Shown here: positions 47,532-56,290 of the stretch, in pieces
How the letters are laid out: each line of letters begins with the position of its first letter
Numbering within the stretch: position 1 is the first letter of the stretch
Origin: Stieleria sedimenti
GTDB lineage: Bacteria > Planctomycetota > Planctomycetia > Pirellulales > Pirellulaceae
Assembly (NCBI RefSeq): GCF_025060895.1
Contig: NZ_JANZKV010000158.1
Coordinates: forward strand, 1 to 61,682
Direction: 5' to 3'
Length of the DNA: 61,682 bases
Translations under genes and position numbers: made by a program
Notes under the pieces: model-generated
The model's database searches: none
Told to the model about the DNA's origin: nothing
The model's input: only the letters and a program-made list of their open reading frames with translations

Positions 47532-48215
47532 CGGAGATGCCTACTGCTGCGGACGGCACGCGGGCAGATTCAGAGTCTCAAGGAAGGGCGTCGGCTGCGG
47601 GCCAACCACGGAGGGAACGCTTCGCTGAATGACGGATCTACCCCGACCGCCCATTTAACTATGGAGGGGGGGACATCGGCTTGATTCACGCAAGTCGCGG
47701 ACCGATTGAGGACTGACGGGAGCGGCGGGATCGAATCCGTCGTGACTCGAGCCGAAACTCACCGAGCGGCCATCGTTTGGTCTGGCAAAAACGACGCAAA
47801 CTCCACCGGGCATAAGCTTCTAGCCTAGTGGTACCGAACCGCAATTCAAGCATTCTTGTCTGGTAGTTCGTGGCATTCTTCTGCAATTCATCGAACCATG
47901 AAATCTCGCACAATAGATGTGTCCAAACGTGTCGTCAAAGCGTTCACACAGGGCACACCAAACGCGTCGCATCCGCCCACCTCCAAAAACATGCGGAGCA
48001 CAGTTGAACCGGTATGTCACACCCGATTGACGCACCCGCCGACTCTCCTACCAAGCGTCAATAACAGAAGCTTGCGTTGGGGTGATTGCCGGTCTATTGT
48101 CAGGGATCGGCTTCGCGCGCGGAAACCATCGCGATTGCATCCATCACCGTCCATCCACTTCAACCCGTAGAGGTTCCGATCATTCGAGGCGGACGCTCGA
48201 CGAATCGGATCGATT
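47532..48215. other. Divergent intergenic region (684 bp)
   Basis: This region lies between the giant gene (leftward) and the first PEP-CTERM gene (rightward) and should hold both promoters. No supported gene is present. It contains a small set of short direct repeats in mirrored block order at 47836-47897. I could not pick a convincing sigma-70 -35/-10 pair on either strand. Confidence 0.5.
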
Positions 48216-49013
48216 ATGACTCTCCCACGGCCAATTCTTCTCAGCAAAACCCTCCGGATCGCGATCAATCGTGGCAGTTTCCTGGTCGGGTTCTTGTTGC
48301 TCAGTAGTGTTTTCGAGCAGCCAAAGTCTGACGCGGGGCTCCTTGGAGGCCTGAAGGATCTGACGAACATTGCGAGCGAGAATAAGTTCACCGTCAAGTT
48401 TGAGATTGCCGCATCCGACGCCTCCGATCCAAAAATCGTCGGATTTGATTTGGACTACGTCGAATTGGATATCGTCGGCAGCAAAGTCAATTCCACTTCG
48501 CTGGGCCCGACGTCTTCGGGCGCCACCTATTCGTATTCACGAGTAGACTTCACTCCAACCGGTAACTTCGCCAATTGGGATGAAGATGCGGTCACCCAAA
48601 ACTTCGACGCCTTGTTGGACTTCGAGTCGCGAGTCGTTTTCGAGCCATTCGGAATCCCCGGAGCGAGCCCGTATCACATGGTGAACGGGTCGCCCTTTGT
48701 TTTCGGAATATTCACATTCGACTATTCAGGTCTCAATATTGGCGACGAGGTAAGGCTTGATATTCAAGGAGTACTGCCACCAGGAGAGACGGTCTACACG
48801 AACGCTGGAGTTGTAAGTAACGCGCCCAGTGGTGGAACCCAAGAAGTCAACTTTGAGTATGGAACACTCGGTGATAGCTTTGTCGTATTTACGGTGCCTT
48901 CCAGCGGTGGTAGTACCGTAATCCCCGAACCCGGAAGTGCACTGATCTTCTTGAGTTTGACCGGTTTGTCTTTGGCAACTTTGCGTCGACGCCGCACGCA
49001 TTGGGATGCTTAG
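48216..49013 (+). CDS. PEP-CTERM protein
   Basis: A 265-aa exported protein. A basic N-terminus leads into a hydrophobic stretch (SFLVGFLLLSSVFE) that acts as signal peptide. The C-terminus is a typical PEP-CTERM sorting tail: VIPEPGSALIFLSLTGLSLATLRRRR, that is a PEP box, a hydrophobic helix and an Arg cluster. The middle is beta-rich and acidic with no recognised domain. It should be processed by an exosortase and anchored or released at the surface; no exosortase gene is in the window. It overlaps the next gene's possible ATG by 8 bases, suggesting co-transcription. Confidence 0.88.
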   Translation: MTLPRPILLSKTLRIAINRGSFLVGFLLLSSVFEQPKSDAGLLGGLKDLTNIASENKFTVKFEIAASDASDPKIVGFDLDYVELDIVGSKVNSTSLGPTSSGATYSYSRVDFTPTGNFANWDEDAVTQNFDALLDFESRVVFEPFGIPGASPYHMVNGSPFVFGIFTFDYSGLNIGDEVRLDIQGVLPPGETVYTNAGVVSNAPSGGTQEVNFEYGTLGDSFVVFTVPSSGGSTVIPEPGSALIFLSLTGLSLATLRRRRTHWDA

Positions 49014-49857
49014 AATGGTGACATCGTCCGCTCGACAACGAAATCGACTAGCTGCAGTTGGGACGCTGGTTGCTCTTTCTCTTTTTTTCGTTCGGCAAGC
49101 AAGCGCAGAAGTCATCGCCCGATTCGATTTCGAAGGCAACAACTATATCTCCGAACCGTCGAACACACCGGGGTTGAACACGGGTTTGAACTTGTCCAAT
49201 TCGGCGGCCGTTCTTGGGACAAACATCGGACAATTGCAGTTCTCTCCGGGACTCGATCCAACTGCCGCGCTCGGCAGTTGGGCCGATCACTACGACAACG
49301 CGCTCGGCTTTAGCACGGATGTGAACAATGATCGCAACTTCTTGACGTCCGATCAGACGATTTTCTTTCAGGTCGAGGTGCAGTCGGGGTTTTTGCTCGA
49401 TCTGGAATCGCTGAGTTTTGAGACGCTCAAGACACGGGGCTCTGATGCCGCCGGCGACACCAACACCGCACGGCTGGACTACACCCTTTTCCTCAATCCG
49501 GCCGGCGATCCGGCGGTCGATGGATTGATCGGCAATACAGACTTCGTGTTCCGGAACGCCCATGACCACTTTGCCGACGGCGTGTTCGGCGCGGAGACCA
49601 CCGGCCCGAGCTTTTCGACCGGGCGTCATGCGGTCGGCCCGATCGATTTGAGCACCAATCAAAACTTGACCGGGACCCAAACCATCGCGATCCGATTGTA
49701 CGGCAGCGCGGGCAACGGAAACGACCAGGACTTCGGCATCGACAACCTCGTCCTCCGCGGTCAAGTCACCGCGATTCCCGAACCCGCCTGCACCGCAATG
49801 CTGCTGCTGGGCATCGCCGCATCGACCTGCCGTCGACGCCGGCCGAACGCCAGCTAA
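49006..49857 (+). CDS. PEP-CTERM protein
   Basis: A 283-aa exported protein with a signal peptide (LAAVGTLVALSLFFVRQASA, cleavage near residue 34) and a C-terminal PEP-CTERM tail (AIPEPACTAMLLLGIAASTCRRRR). The body (VIARFDFEGN start; IDNLVLRGQV end) looks like an extracellular lectin/jellyroll-type domain common in PEP-CTERM proteins, with DFGIDNLVLRG as the typical final strand. The start may be the ATG at 49006, overlapping the upstream stop as ATGCTTAG, or the ATG at 49015 just after it. It is the second gene of a two-gene PEP-CTERM pair divergent from the giant gene. Confidence 0.87.
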   Translation: MLRMVTSSARQRNRLAAVGTLVALSLFFVRQASAEVIARFDFEGNNYISEPSNTPGLNTGLNLSNSAAVLGTNIGQLQFSPGLDPTAALGSWADHYDNALGFSTDVNNDRNFLTSDQTIFFQVEVQSGFLLDLESLSFETLKTRGSDAAGDTNTARLDYTLFLNPAGDPAVDGLIGNTDFVFRNAHDHFADGVFGAETTGPSFSTGRHAVGPIDLSTNQNLTGTQTIAIRLYGSAGNGNDQDFGIDNLVLRGQVTAIPEPACTAMLLLGIAASTCRRRRPNAS

Positions 49858-49937
49858 CCGTCCAGACTCCGGCGTGACATCCCATCGGGCGGCTCGTTCG
49901 CCCGGGGCCTATCACCGCCCATCATCCGTCTTTCAGA

Positions 49938-50981
49938 GTGATTCAGTTGGTTCTGCGTTCCATCGTTTCGATTGTGCTGCTTGCCGGGTGCTTCGCCGTA
50001 CCACTGCCCGCAACCTCGCCAGCAGACGATCGCCCTCGGTTGTTCGTGCTGACCGACATCGGCGGTGACCCCGACGACCAACAGTCGCTTGTTCGGTTGA
50101 TGGTCTACAGCAACGAATTCCAGATCGAAGGACTCGTCGCCTCCGCATCGGGAACGCCCGGGGAACTGAACGTTGCCACGACCAGAACGGATTTGATCCG
50201 CGAAACGGTGTCGGCCTACGGAGAGGTCCGCGGCAACCTGCTCCGACACGCCCGGGGTTGGCCCGAAACCGAATCGCTGCTGAACGTCATCAGGTCCGGC
50301 AATCCGCATCGAGGCCGCCAGAACATTGGCGAAAGCCATGACACGGAGGGCTCGGCACTGCTGATCGAACGCGTCGACGCGGGAGCCGCAGATCGCCCCT
50401 TGAACATCACGATCTGGGGTGGGCAGACGGACCTGGCTCAAGCATTGTGGCGGGTTCGAAAGGATCGCGGCGCGGTGGGGCTGGCGGAATTCGTCAAGCG
50501 ATTTCGCGTCTATGACATCGCCGATCAAGACGGCATCGCCGACTGGATGCAGTCCGAGTTTCCGGGGATGTACTACCTTCTTAGCAAAGCCAGGGCAGGA
50601 ACGGACAAACGCAACGCGACGTTTCGGGGCATGTACCTGACCGGCGATGAATCGCTGACGTCACGAGAATGGATCGAGACGAACGTGCGCTCGACCGGTC
50701 TGCTCGGTCAGCTTTATCCCACGAAAACGTGGACCAGCCCCAACCCTCACGGTTGCATGAAGGAAGGCGATACGCCTTCCTGGTTTTTCTTTTTGCCCCG
50801 GGGTCGCAACGATCCCTCCGATCCCACGCAACCCGGCTGGGGCGGACAATTCTCTCAGGCTGCCGACGGCTGGTATCGCGATGACCGGCTGAAAACGGAC
50901 CCCCGCCTTGGCGTCAGTCAATGGCGAGCCGAATTTCAAAAAGACTTCGCGCTTCGCATGTCGTGGTGCAAGGGTCCGTGA
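49938..50981 (+). CDS. DUF1593-type (nucleoside-hydrolase-like) lipoprotein
   Basis: A 347-aa protein starting with GTG. The N-terminus is a lipoprotein signal (IVSIVLLAGC, lipobox LAGC). The mature part has LFVLTDIGGDPDDQQSLVRL followed by FQIEGLVASASG, the DUF1593 signature. Its Asp cluster resembles the metal and ribose site of nucleoside hydrolases (DxDxxxDD-like). It ends in the family-typical FQKDFALRMSWC region. DUF1593 proteins are linked to polysaccharide or cell-wall-associated sugar hydrolysis, but the substrate is unknown. It lies 80 bp after the PEP-CTERM pair on the same strand. Confidence 0.85.
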   Translation: MIQLVLRSIVSIVLLAGCFAVPLPATSPADDRPRLFVLTDIGGDPDDQQSLVRLMVYSNEFQIEGLVASASGTPGELNVATTRTDLIRETVSAYGEVRGNLLRHARGWPETESLLNVIRSGNPHRGRQNIGESHDTEGSALLIERVDAGAADRPLNITIWGGQTDLAQALWRVRKDRGAVGLAEFVKRFRVYDIADQDGIADWMQSEFPGMYYLLSKARAGTDKRNATFRGMYLTGDESLTSREWIETNVRSTGLLGQLYPTKTWTSPNPHGCMKEGDTPSWFFFLPRGRNDPSDPTQPGWGGQFSQAADGWYRDDRLKTDPRLGVSQWRAEFQKDFALRMSWCKGP

Positions 50982-51025
50982 ACACGCCACGGGGCGGCGA
51001 GATTCTTCTGGCAACGGCAATTGAG

Positions 51026-51046
51026 TCGGTGATCGCCAGTCACCGA
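51026..51046. terminator. Inverted repeat between convergent genes
   Basis: A 7-bp perfect stem (51026-51032 with 51040-51046) with a 7-base loop lies in the 88-bp gap between convergent stops at 50981 and 51070. There is no T-run. It could serve both directions. Confidence 0.3.
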
Positions 51047-51069
51047 ATCGACAAACCGTTGCCGGACCG

Positions 51070-51954
51070 CTACAGCCGCGCGAGCAATTCACTCTTCTTG
51101 TTGGCGAATTCTTCGTCGGTGATGTAGCCCTTTTCTTTCAGCGAGCCGAGTCGCTCCAGCATTTCAATCACGTCTTCGCGCGATTGATGCGTCGCGGGCG
51201 CGTCGTTGGGCGCCTCGGTGGGCGGGTTCGTCGCGGCGACGTTTTCGGATCGGTTCTCTGGCGGCGGTGCGGCCGGACCGACGGTCATCGATGGTGCCGG
51301 TGCGTTCGCCGGCGGGTGAATCGAACCGTCTCGCGAGACGACCGGCAGCGTCGACAAGTCGACCGTCCCGTACTGGCTGGTGAAGGTGATCGATTGCCCG
51401 CCGCCTTGCTGCTGGCTGAAGCCGCCGATCTGATGATCCAAGGTGTCGTACACCCAGGGCGTCCCGCCGGTCGTGACGGCCAGACGATGCGAATCGGCAA
51501 AGTACGCGTAGCGCAAACTGTTCTGCGAACCCACCGACGTCGGTGACCCGAGTTCTTTGGGCCACCAATTCGTCGACGGATCGGGCACAAACAGACTGTT
51601 GGACGAGCCCATCTGACCGCTCGCCTGGGCCTGGGAACTCATCCCGTTTTGACTTTGAGACTGAAACGAACCACTAAACGGCGTCGATTGATGGTTGGCC
51701 AATTCGTTGGAAATGTCATTGCACAGGTTGTCGACCAGGCATTTGAGATTGTTGTTGAACAGGTCGCTGACCATCGTCATTCCGCCACGCATCCATTGAC
51801 CGGAGCCGCAGAATTCGGGATGGCTGAATTGGGCCATCGTTCCGTTGCCGTTGTAAACGGCAATCAACATGTGGGTCACCGCGTCGTTGGAAAGGCCGTA
51901 ACGGTTGGCGAGTGACTGGACGATTTGTTGTCCCGTCGGGGAGAGGTTTGGCAT
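51070..51954 (-). CDS. SHOCT-domain protein
   Basis: A 294-aa protein starting at 51954 (MPNLSPTGQQIVQSLANRYG). An in-frame start at 52047 would add 31 residues of unlikely composition. The last ~32 residues (EMLERLGSLKEKGYITDEEFANKKSELLARL) are a clear SHOCT short helical domain, usually an oligomerisation or targeting tail. The N-terminal ~80 residues are helical with a conserved-looking FSHPEFCGSGQWMRGGMTMVSDLF segment. The middle is Gln/Ser-rich, and residues ~125-210 form a beta-rich block with WWP and TSQYGTVDLSTLPVV. A Pro/Ala-rich linker precedes SHOCT. There is no signal peptide. Function unknown. Confidence 0.82.
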   Translation of the reverse strand: MPNLSPTGQQIVQSLANRYGLSNDAVTHMLIAVYNGNGTMAQFSHPEFCGSGQWMRGGMTMVSDLFNNNLKCLVDNLCNDISNELANHQSTPFSGSFQSQSQNGMSSQAQASGQMGSSNSLFVPDPSTNWWPKELGSPTSVGSQNSLRYAYFADSHRLAVTTGGTPWVYDTLDHQIGGFSQQQGGGQSITFTSQYGTVDLSTLPVVSRDGSIHPPANAPAPSMTVGPAAPPPENRSENVAATNPPTEAPNDAPATHQSREDVIEMLERLGSLKEKGYITDEEFANKKSELLARL

Positions 51955-52231
51955 CTTCGTGCAAGGGTTGGAAATGGAGTCCTGTCGGGGAAATCCCCGA
52001 TCAGACCGGGGAACCGCTCGCGTCGCCGGCCTTGGAATCATTTCCACAAACGCAAGTGTTCAGAGATCGAACGAACTCCAGAGCCTAGCAGATCGACAAC
52101 AAAAATGAATGTCCCTATTTGCGTCGGATCTGCGAATAAATCCCCGCCGCGTGCCACCGCCAGTCGTCGCGTGCCGACATGCCAGCGGGACAGTGGGAGT
52201 GACCGGCGTGTGGTTCGCCCTCCAACTTGTT

Positions 52232-52510
52232 CCCAGGCTTCGCCCTACGCCGTGAACGACTTTTTAGCGGTAGGGCGCGAGCCCTCCGGTGTGTTGGCAA
52301 AGATGCGCAAGCCGGAGGGCTTGCGGGCTGTCGTTTTAAGCCCGCACGCGTTAGCAAGGGGCCACGCGGCGCCCCTCGCTTACGCGTCGGGCTGGGTTGA
52401 TCACGCTGATTTCGAAACATCGACTAAACCGACAGCCCGCTTGCGCCCTGCCGCTAAAACCTCATCAAACACAGGAAATAAATCGTTCACGGCGTAGGGC
52501 TCCGCCTGGG
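52232..52510. repeat. Nested palindromic intergenic element
   Basis: Three nested inverted-repeat pairs occur: 52232-52258 with 52484-52510 (27 bp, 3 mismatches), 52262-52280 with 52441-52459 (19 bp, 2 mismatches), and 52323-52333 with 52430-52440 (11 bp, perfect). The centre also contains a 13-base block (52377-52389) that recurs at 61646-61658, and the 11-base arm recurs at 61672-61682. It looks like a non-coding dispersed (MITE/REP-like) element; no transposase is present. Confidence 0.65.
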
Positions 52511-52581
52511 GACACACCGTCTCGGAGGCTCCTGCCTCCAGTCCGCCAACTGCGTGTGGCGGGAGCCACACCGACATCGCG

Positions 52582-52602
52582 TTCCGAGGCGGAGCCTCGG
52601 AA
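52582..52602 (-). terminator. Perfect hairpin downstream of the DUF1552 gene
   Basis: A 9-bp perfect GC-rich stem (52582-52590 with 52594-52602) with a 3-base loop lies 40 bp past the stop of the minus-strand gene. No T-run follows. A second 6-bp hairpin lies at 52524-52539. It is a possible terminator for the two-gene DUF1552/cytochrome unit, or part of the adjacent repeat element. Confidence 0.4.
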
Positions 52603-52641
52603 CGAGGGGCATGACCGATCGACGCCGCGTGACTCACCGCG

Positions 52642-53985
52642 TTACAGCTTGATCACACCGTTACTGTCGCCGAACTGCTTGGCGTCGGCGCCCATTTGCT
52701 GCATCATCCAAACGTACAGATTGCACAGCGGCGTGCCGTTTTCGTACTTCAAATGACGCCCGGTCTTGATCCGCCCGGCCGCGGAACCGGCCAGCAAAAT
52801 CGGCAGATCGTCGTGGTTGTGGCGATCACCGTCGCTGATGCCACTGCCGTAAACAATCATGCTGTTTTCCAACAGCGTCCGGCTGCCTTCGCGGACGCTG
52901 CGCAACCGCCCCAGCAGATACGCGAATCGGTCCAGGTGATAGCGATTGATCGTTGCGATTTGTGTCTGCTTGTGCTCGCTCTTGCCGTGGTGCGACAGCT
53001 CGTGGTGCCCCTCGCTCACGCCGATCTCTTTGTAGCTTCGATTGCTGCCGGCATTGGTGAACATGAACGACAGGATCCGTGTGCTGTCGGTTTGAAACGC
53101 CAGCGTGACCATGTCCATCATCAAGTCGCTGTGCTTGTCCAATTCCCGCGGCACACCGCTGGGGCGTGGGTAATCCGGCACGCCACTCTCATCAAACCTC
53201 AAACGCTCCGCACCGCCGAGTCGTTTCTCGACGTCGCGGACGGCATACAGGTACTCGTCTAGTTTGCGGCGATCGACGGCCGGCAGGGCTTGATGCAATC
53301 GCTTGGCGTCTTCGAGTGCGAAATCGAGCACACTTTTGCGAAACAGTTCACGTTTCGTTTTGGCCTGCTTGGTTTCCTTGACGCTCTTTCCGGCAAACAG
53401 CCGATCGAACACCGCCCCGGGATCGATTTCCTTGGCCATCGGGTTGGTCGGCCCGCGCCAAGACATGTTGGATGCGTAGGCACAGCTGTACCCGCTGTCG
53501 CAATTGCCGGCCTGGGCGCTGGCTTCGAGCCCGAGTTCCAACGAGGCGAAACGCGATTGGTCCCCGACAGACTTGGCGGTCGCTTGGTCGACCGAGATGC
53601 CATTTTGGATGTCTGCGCCGTTGGTTTTACGGGGATGGGCACCCGTCAAAAACGCGGCCACGCTGCGGGCGTGATCACCGCCGCCGTCGCCGTGGGCGCG
53701 GGCACCGTCGAGCGTCAACCCGCTCAACACATTGACGTCGTCGCGAAAGTCGGCGATCCGCTCGAGCGTGGGCGACAAATCGTATTTGTAACCCGCTTTC
53801 TGTGGCGTCCAATCAGGCATGTGCATGCCGTTGGGCACATAAAAGAATGCCATCCGGAGCGGCGGACGGGCGCGTTCTTCGGCGGCCGACAACAGACGAC
53901 TTGATGACATCACATCCAACAGCGGCAAGGCCAACGAAACGCCGGCGCCACGCAATACGGTTCGTCGAGAAAGGGTCTTGGGCAT
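52642..53985 (-). CDS. DUF1552 exported protein (Tat signal)
   Basis: A 447-aa protein from the ATG at 53985. SRRTVLRGAGVSLALPLLD at the N-terminus is a twin-arginine signal. The body matches the planctomycete DUF1552 family (FFYVPNGMHMPDW near residue 50; GDHARSVAAFLTGAHP; ENSMIVYGSGISDGDRHNHDDLPILLAG). The family resembles alkaline-phosphatase/sulfatase-like DUF1501 relatives, with conserved His and Asp residues that could bind metal. Its gene lies 4 bp after the stop of the PSD1-type cytochrome gene on the same strand, the arrangement usual for this pair, so the two are probably co-transcribed and act together at the cell envelope. The reaction is unknown. Confidence 0.9.
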   Translation of the reverse strand: MPKTLSRRTVLRGAGVSLALPLLDVMSSSRLLSAAEERARPPLRMAFFYVPNGMHMPDWTPQKAGYKYDLSPTLERIADFRDDVNVLSGLTLDGARAHGDGGGDHARSVAAFLTGAHPRKTNGADIQNGISVDQATAKSVGDQSRFASLELGLEASAQAGNCDSGYSCAYASNMSWRGPTNPMAKEIDPGAVFDRLFAGKSVKETKQAKTKRELFRKSVLDFALEDAKRLHQALPAVDRRKLDEYLYAVRDVEKRLGGAERLRFDESGVPDYPRPSGVPRELDKHSDLMMDMVTLAFQTDSTRILSFMFTNAGSNRSYKEIGVSEGHHELSHHGKSEHKQTQIATINRYHLDRFAYLLGRLRSVREGSRTLLENSMIVYGSGISDGDRHNHDDLPILLAGSAAGRIKTGRHLKYENGTPLCNLYVWMMQQMGADAKQFGDSNGVIKL

Positions 53986-53989
53986 CGGA

Positions 53990-56290
53990 TTACTCTCGGA
54001 AACCTTGTTTCTGGAAGGGGTCACTTTGAATGATGGCGGCGATCAGATAGGCGAAGCGGTCGTCGTGCTTACGACACTCGCTGACAATCGTGTCGATCGC
54101 ACATTTGTCATAAAACTCGGTGCCGCGGCCGATCGCATAGATCAACAGTTTTTCGGCCAGACAGCGAACGAATTGCTCTTTTCGAGAACCGGCCAACAGG
54201 CGACGCAGATCATCCGCCCCGTCGAACGTCGTCCCATCGGGGAACACGCCCGAGGCATCGATCGGGTCGCGGCCTTCCTTCGTCCGCCAGCGTCCCACGG
54301 CGTCAAAATTTTCGAGCGCAAAGCCGAGCGGATCCATCATGTTGTGGCACGTCGCACAAGCCGGGTTCTGGCGATGCTGCTCCATCCGTTCTCGCAACGT
54401 GCCGACCAATTCGTCGCGTTGCAATTCGGGAACATTTGGCGGCGCCGGCGGTGGCGGTGTATTGAGCAGGTTGTCCAGCACCCATTTCCCACGCTTGACG
54501 GGACTGGTGCGGGTCGGATTACTGGTCACCGTCAATACACTCGCATGCGTCAGCAATCCGCCACGCGGCGTCCCGGCCAGCGACACCTTGCGAAATCCAT
54601 CACCAGCGACGCCGGCGATACCGTAAAACTCCGCCAGCGGCTGATTCAGATACGTGAAATCCGCATCCAGCAGCGTGGTCACGGGCAGGTTCTCCCGCAT
54701 CACGGCGGCGAAAAACGTCAGCGTCTCGCGCATCATCAACTTGCGAATCTGGTCGTTGAAGCCGCGATACACCTTGGTGTCGGGATCGACGTTTTCCAAG
54801 TTGCGAATCTGCAACCATTGCGCGGCAAAATTCTCGACGAATTGGTTGGCACGTCGATCCTGGATCATCGACGCGATCTTTCTCAGCAGCACGTTCGGAT
54901 CTCGGATCGTACCGCGATGGGCCATCATCAACAGTTCATCGTCGGGCATGCTGCTCCACAGGAAGTACGAAATCCGCGTTGCCAGTTCGTAATCGGTGAT
55001 CAGCGGCATCGATCCATCAGGCCCCGGAGATTGCGGCCGCTCGACCTTGAACAGAAACGATGGCGAAACGAGCACGGCGCCGATGGCGACTTGGATGCTT
55101 TCTTCGAAGCTTCCATCGGCATCACGCACTTGAGCGGCGAGTGCGGAGAGCCGATCGACTTCCCAGTCACTGGCCGGTCGACGGAACGCACGACTGGCAA
55201 ACCGGGACAGGACAGCGCGTGTCGCTTGGTCGACCGTCACGTCTTTGGACGGCGTGACGAAAAGGATCTTCCGATGACTCGGTGGAATCTTGGACGCGTC
55301 GATCGAAACACTTCGGCTCTCGGTTCCGGCCAACTTCACGTGGTGCAAGTGGAAATTCCGATCCGCCACGTTCTTCTGGTAGTAGTCATTGATGAAACTG
55401 ATCTTGATCGTGCGTTTGCCTGTTCCCAAACGCATCGGAATCTTGAATTCCTGGGGCTCGTGATAGGGGATTTCGATCACGGTCGGTCGACGCCCCCAAT
55501 CGATCTCCGCCTTGACCGGTTCGTCCCCTCCCTGATCTCCGCCCGCCACCAGCGTCAGCTGGTACATCCCACCGAACGGCAGCGTGACCTCCAACGAAAC
55601 GCTGCCTTGAGAGGCGAGAATGAGTGGTACACGGGATCCGAATTTTTCGGCACCGACCAACGACGCAGGGCCGCGTTCGATCTCGTACAGCTCCGGTGGC
55701 GGTGGCGTGTAGATCGCTTCGCCGGCAATCTGCAACGCCGCATCGACGTACTTTTCCATCAACAACGGGGGCAGCGAGAGCACGTCGCCGATGTTGTCGA
55801 AACCGTACCCCACATCGTCGCCGGGGAAATCCGCCGCCGGCGTGTAGTCGACGCCCGTCAAATCACCAATCGTGTTCCGGTATTCGTCACGGTTGAGCCG
55901 CCGCAAGGCGACGCGACCGGCGTTGGGATTCTGGACACAATCGACCGCATTGGCCACCGCGTCAATCATCCGCACCATCCGCTGCCGCGTCTCGGAATCC
56001 AGCTCCGGGCCGTCTTCGGGCGGCATCGTCCCCAAACGCAAATGGGCGATCGCCTGCGTCCAACGGGTCCGATTGTTCTGCAAACTGGCGGCGCGGTCGT
56101 CGCTGGCCAAGTCAATTTCGCTGCCGGAATCGTGACAGTCATAACAATACGTGCGAAGCAACGGCAGCAAATGCGTCCTGAAGTTGACTTCACGGGTGGC
56201 CGAATCCGCTCGACAGGGGGGCGTTGCAAACACCAGCAGAATCAACGTCACATGAGGCAGAAACGTCGAGAAGGGCCGGCGAAGAGACAT
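53990..56290 (-). CDS. Planctomycete cytochrome c protein with DUF1587/1595/1592/1588/1585
   Basis: A 766-aa exported protein. It has a signal peptide (PHVTLILLVFATPPCRA) and a c-type haem motif CYDCH at residues 49-53 in an N-terminal cytochrome-like domain. DUF1587 follows at about 105-165 (RRLNRDEYRNTIGDLTG). Residues ~190-340 form a carbohydrate-binding-like beta domain (LEVTLPFGGMYQLTLVAGGD). After that come DUF1595 (~385-445), DUF1592 (~450-580, ELATRISYFLWSSMPDDEL), DUF1588 (~595-690, with a second haem motif CATCH near 644) and DUF1585 (~695-765). Length and order are those of the standard family. It probably works in periplasmic or pirellulosome electron transfer linked to polymer degradation, with its DUF1552 partner encoded directly downstream. 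Confidence 0.92.
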   Translation of the reverse strand: MSLRRPFSTFLPHVTLILLVFATPPCRADSATREVNFRTHLLPLLRTYCYDCHDSGSEIDLASDDRAASLQNNRTRWTQAIAHLRLGTMPPEDGPELDSETRQRMVRMIDAVANAVDCVQNPNAGRVALRRLNRDEYRNTIGDLTGVDYTPAADFPGDDVGYGFDNIGDVLSLPPLLMEKYVDAALQIAGEAIYTPPPPELYEIERGPASLVGAEKFGSRVPLILASQGSVSLEVTLPFGGMYQLTLVAGGDQGGDEPVKAEIDWGRRPTVIEIPYHEPQEFKIPMRLGTGKRTIKISFINDYYQKNVADRNFHLHHVKLAGTESRSVSIDASKIPPSHRKILFVTPSKDVTVDQATRAVLSRFASRAFRRPASDWEVDRLSALAAQVRDADGSFEESIQVAIGAVLVSPSFLFKVERPQSPGPDGSMPLITDYELATRISYFLWSSMPDDELLMMAHRGTIRDPNVLLRKIASMIQDRRANQFVENFAAQWLQIRNLENVDPDTKVYRGFNDQIRKLMMRETLTFFAAVMRENLPVTTLLDADFTYLNQPLAEFYGIAGVAGDGFRKVSLAGTPRGGLLTHASVLTVTSNPTRTSPVKRGKWVLDNLLNTPPPPAPPNVPELQRDELVGTLRERMEQHRQNPACATCHNMMDPLGFALENFDAVGRWRTKEGRDPIDASGVFPDGTTFDGADDLRRLLAGSRKEQFVRCLAEKLLIYAIGRGTEFYDKCAIDTIVSECRKHDDRFAYLIAAIIQSDPFQKQGFRE

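Larger units (their letters stand above)
51955..52641. other. Intergenic region with repeat element (687 bp)
   Basis: No supported gene is present. The region is dominated by the nested inverted repeats of 52232-52510, followed by two small hairpins (52524-52539 and 52582-52602) that lie just downstream of the DUF1552 stop on the minus strand. Confidence 0.6.

Noticed and set aside
48017-48397. 126-codon minus-strand frame over the first PEP-CTERM gene start
   Set aside because: It overlaps the signal-peptide region of a well-supported gene and has no domain.
52397-52756. Small plus-strand frame over the repeat element
   Set aside because: It covers palindromic non-coding sequence and the antisense end of the DUF1552 gene; its translation is repeat-derived.
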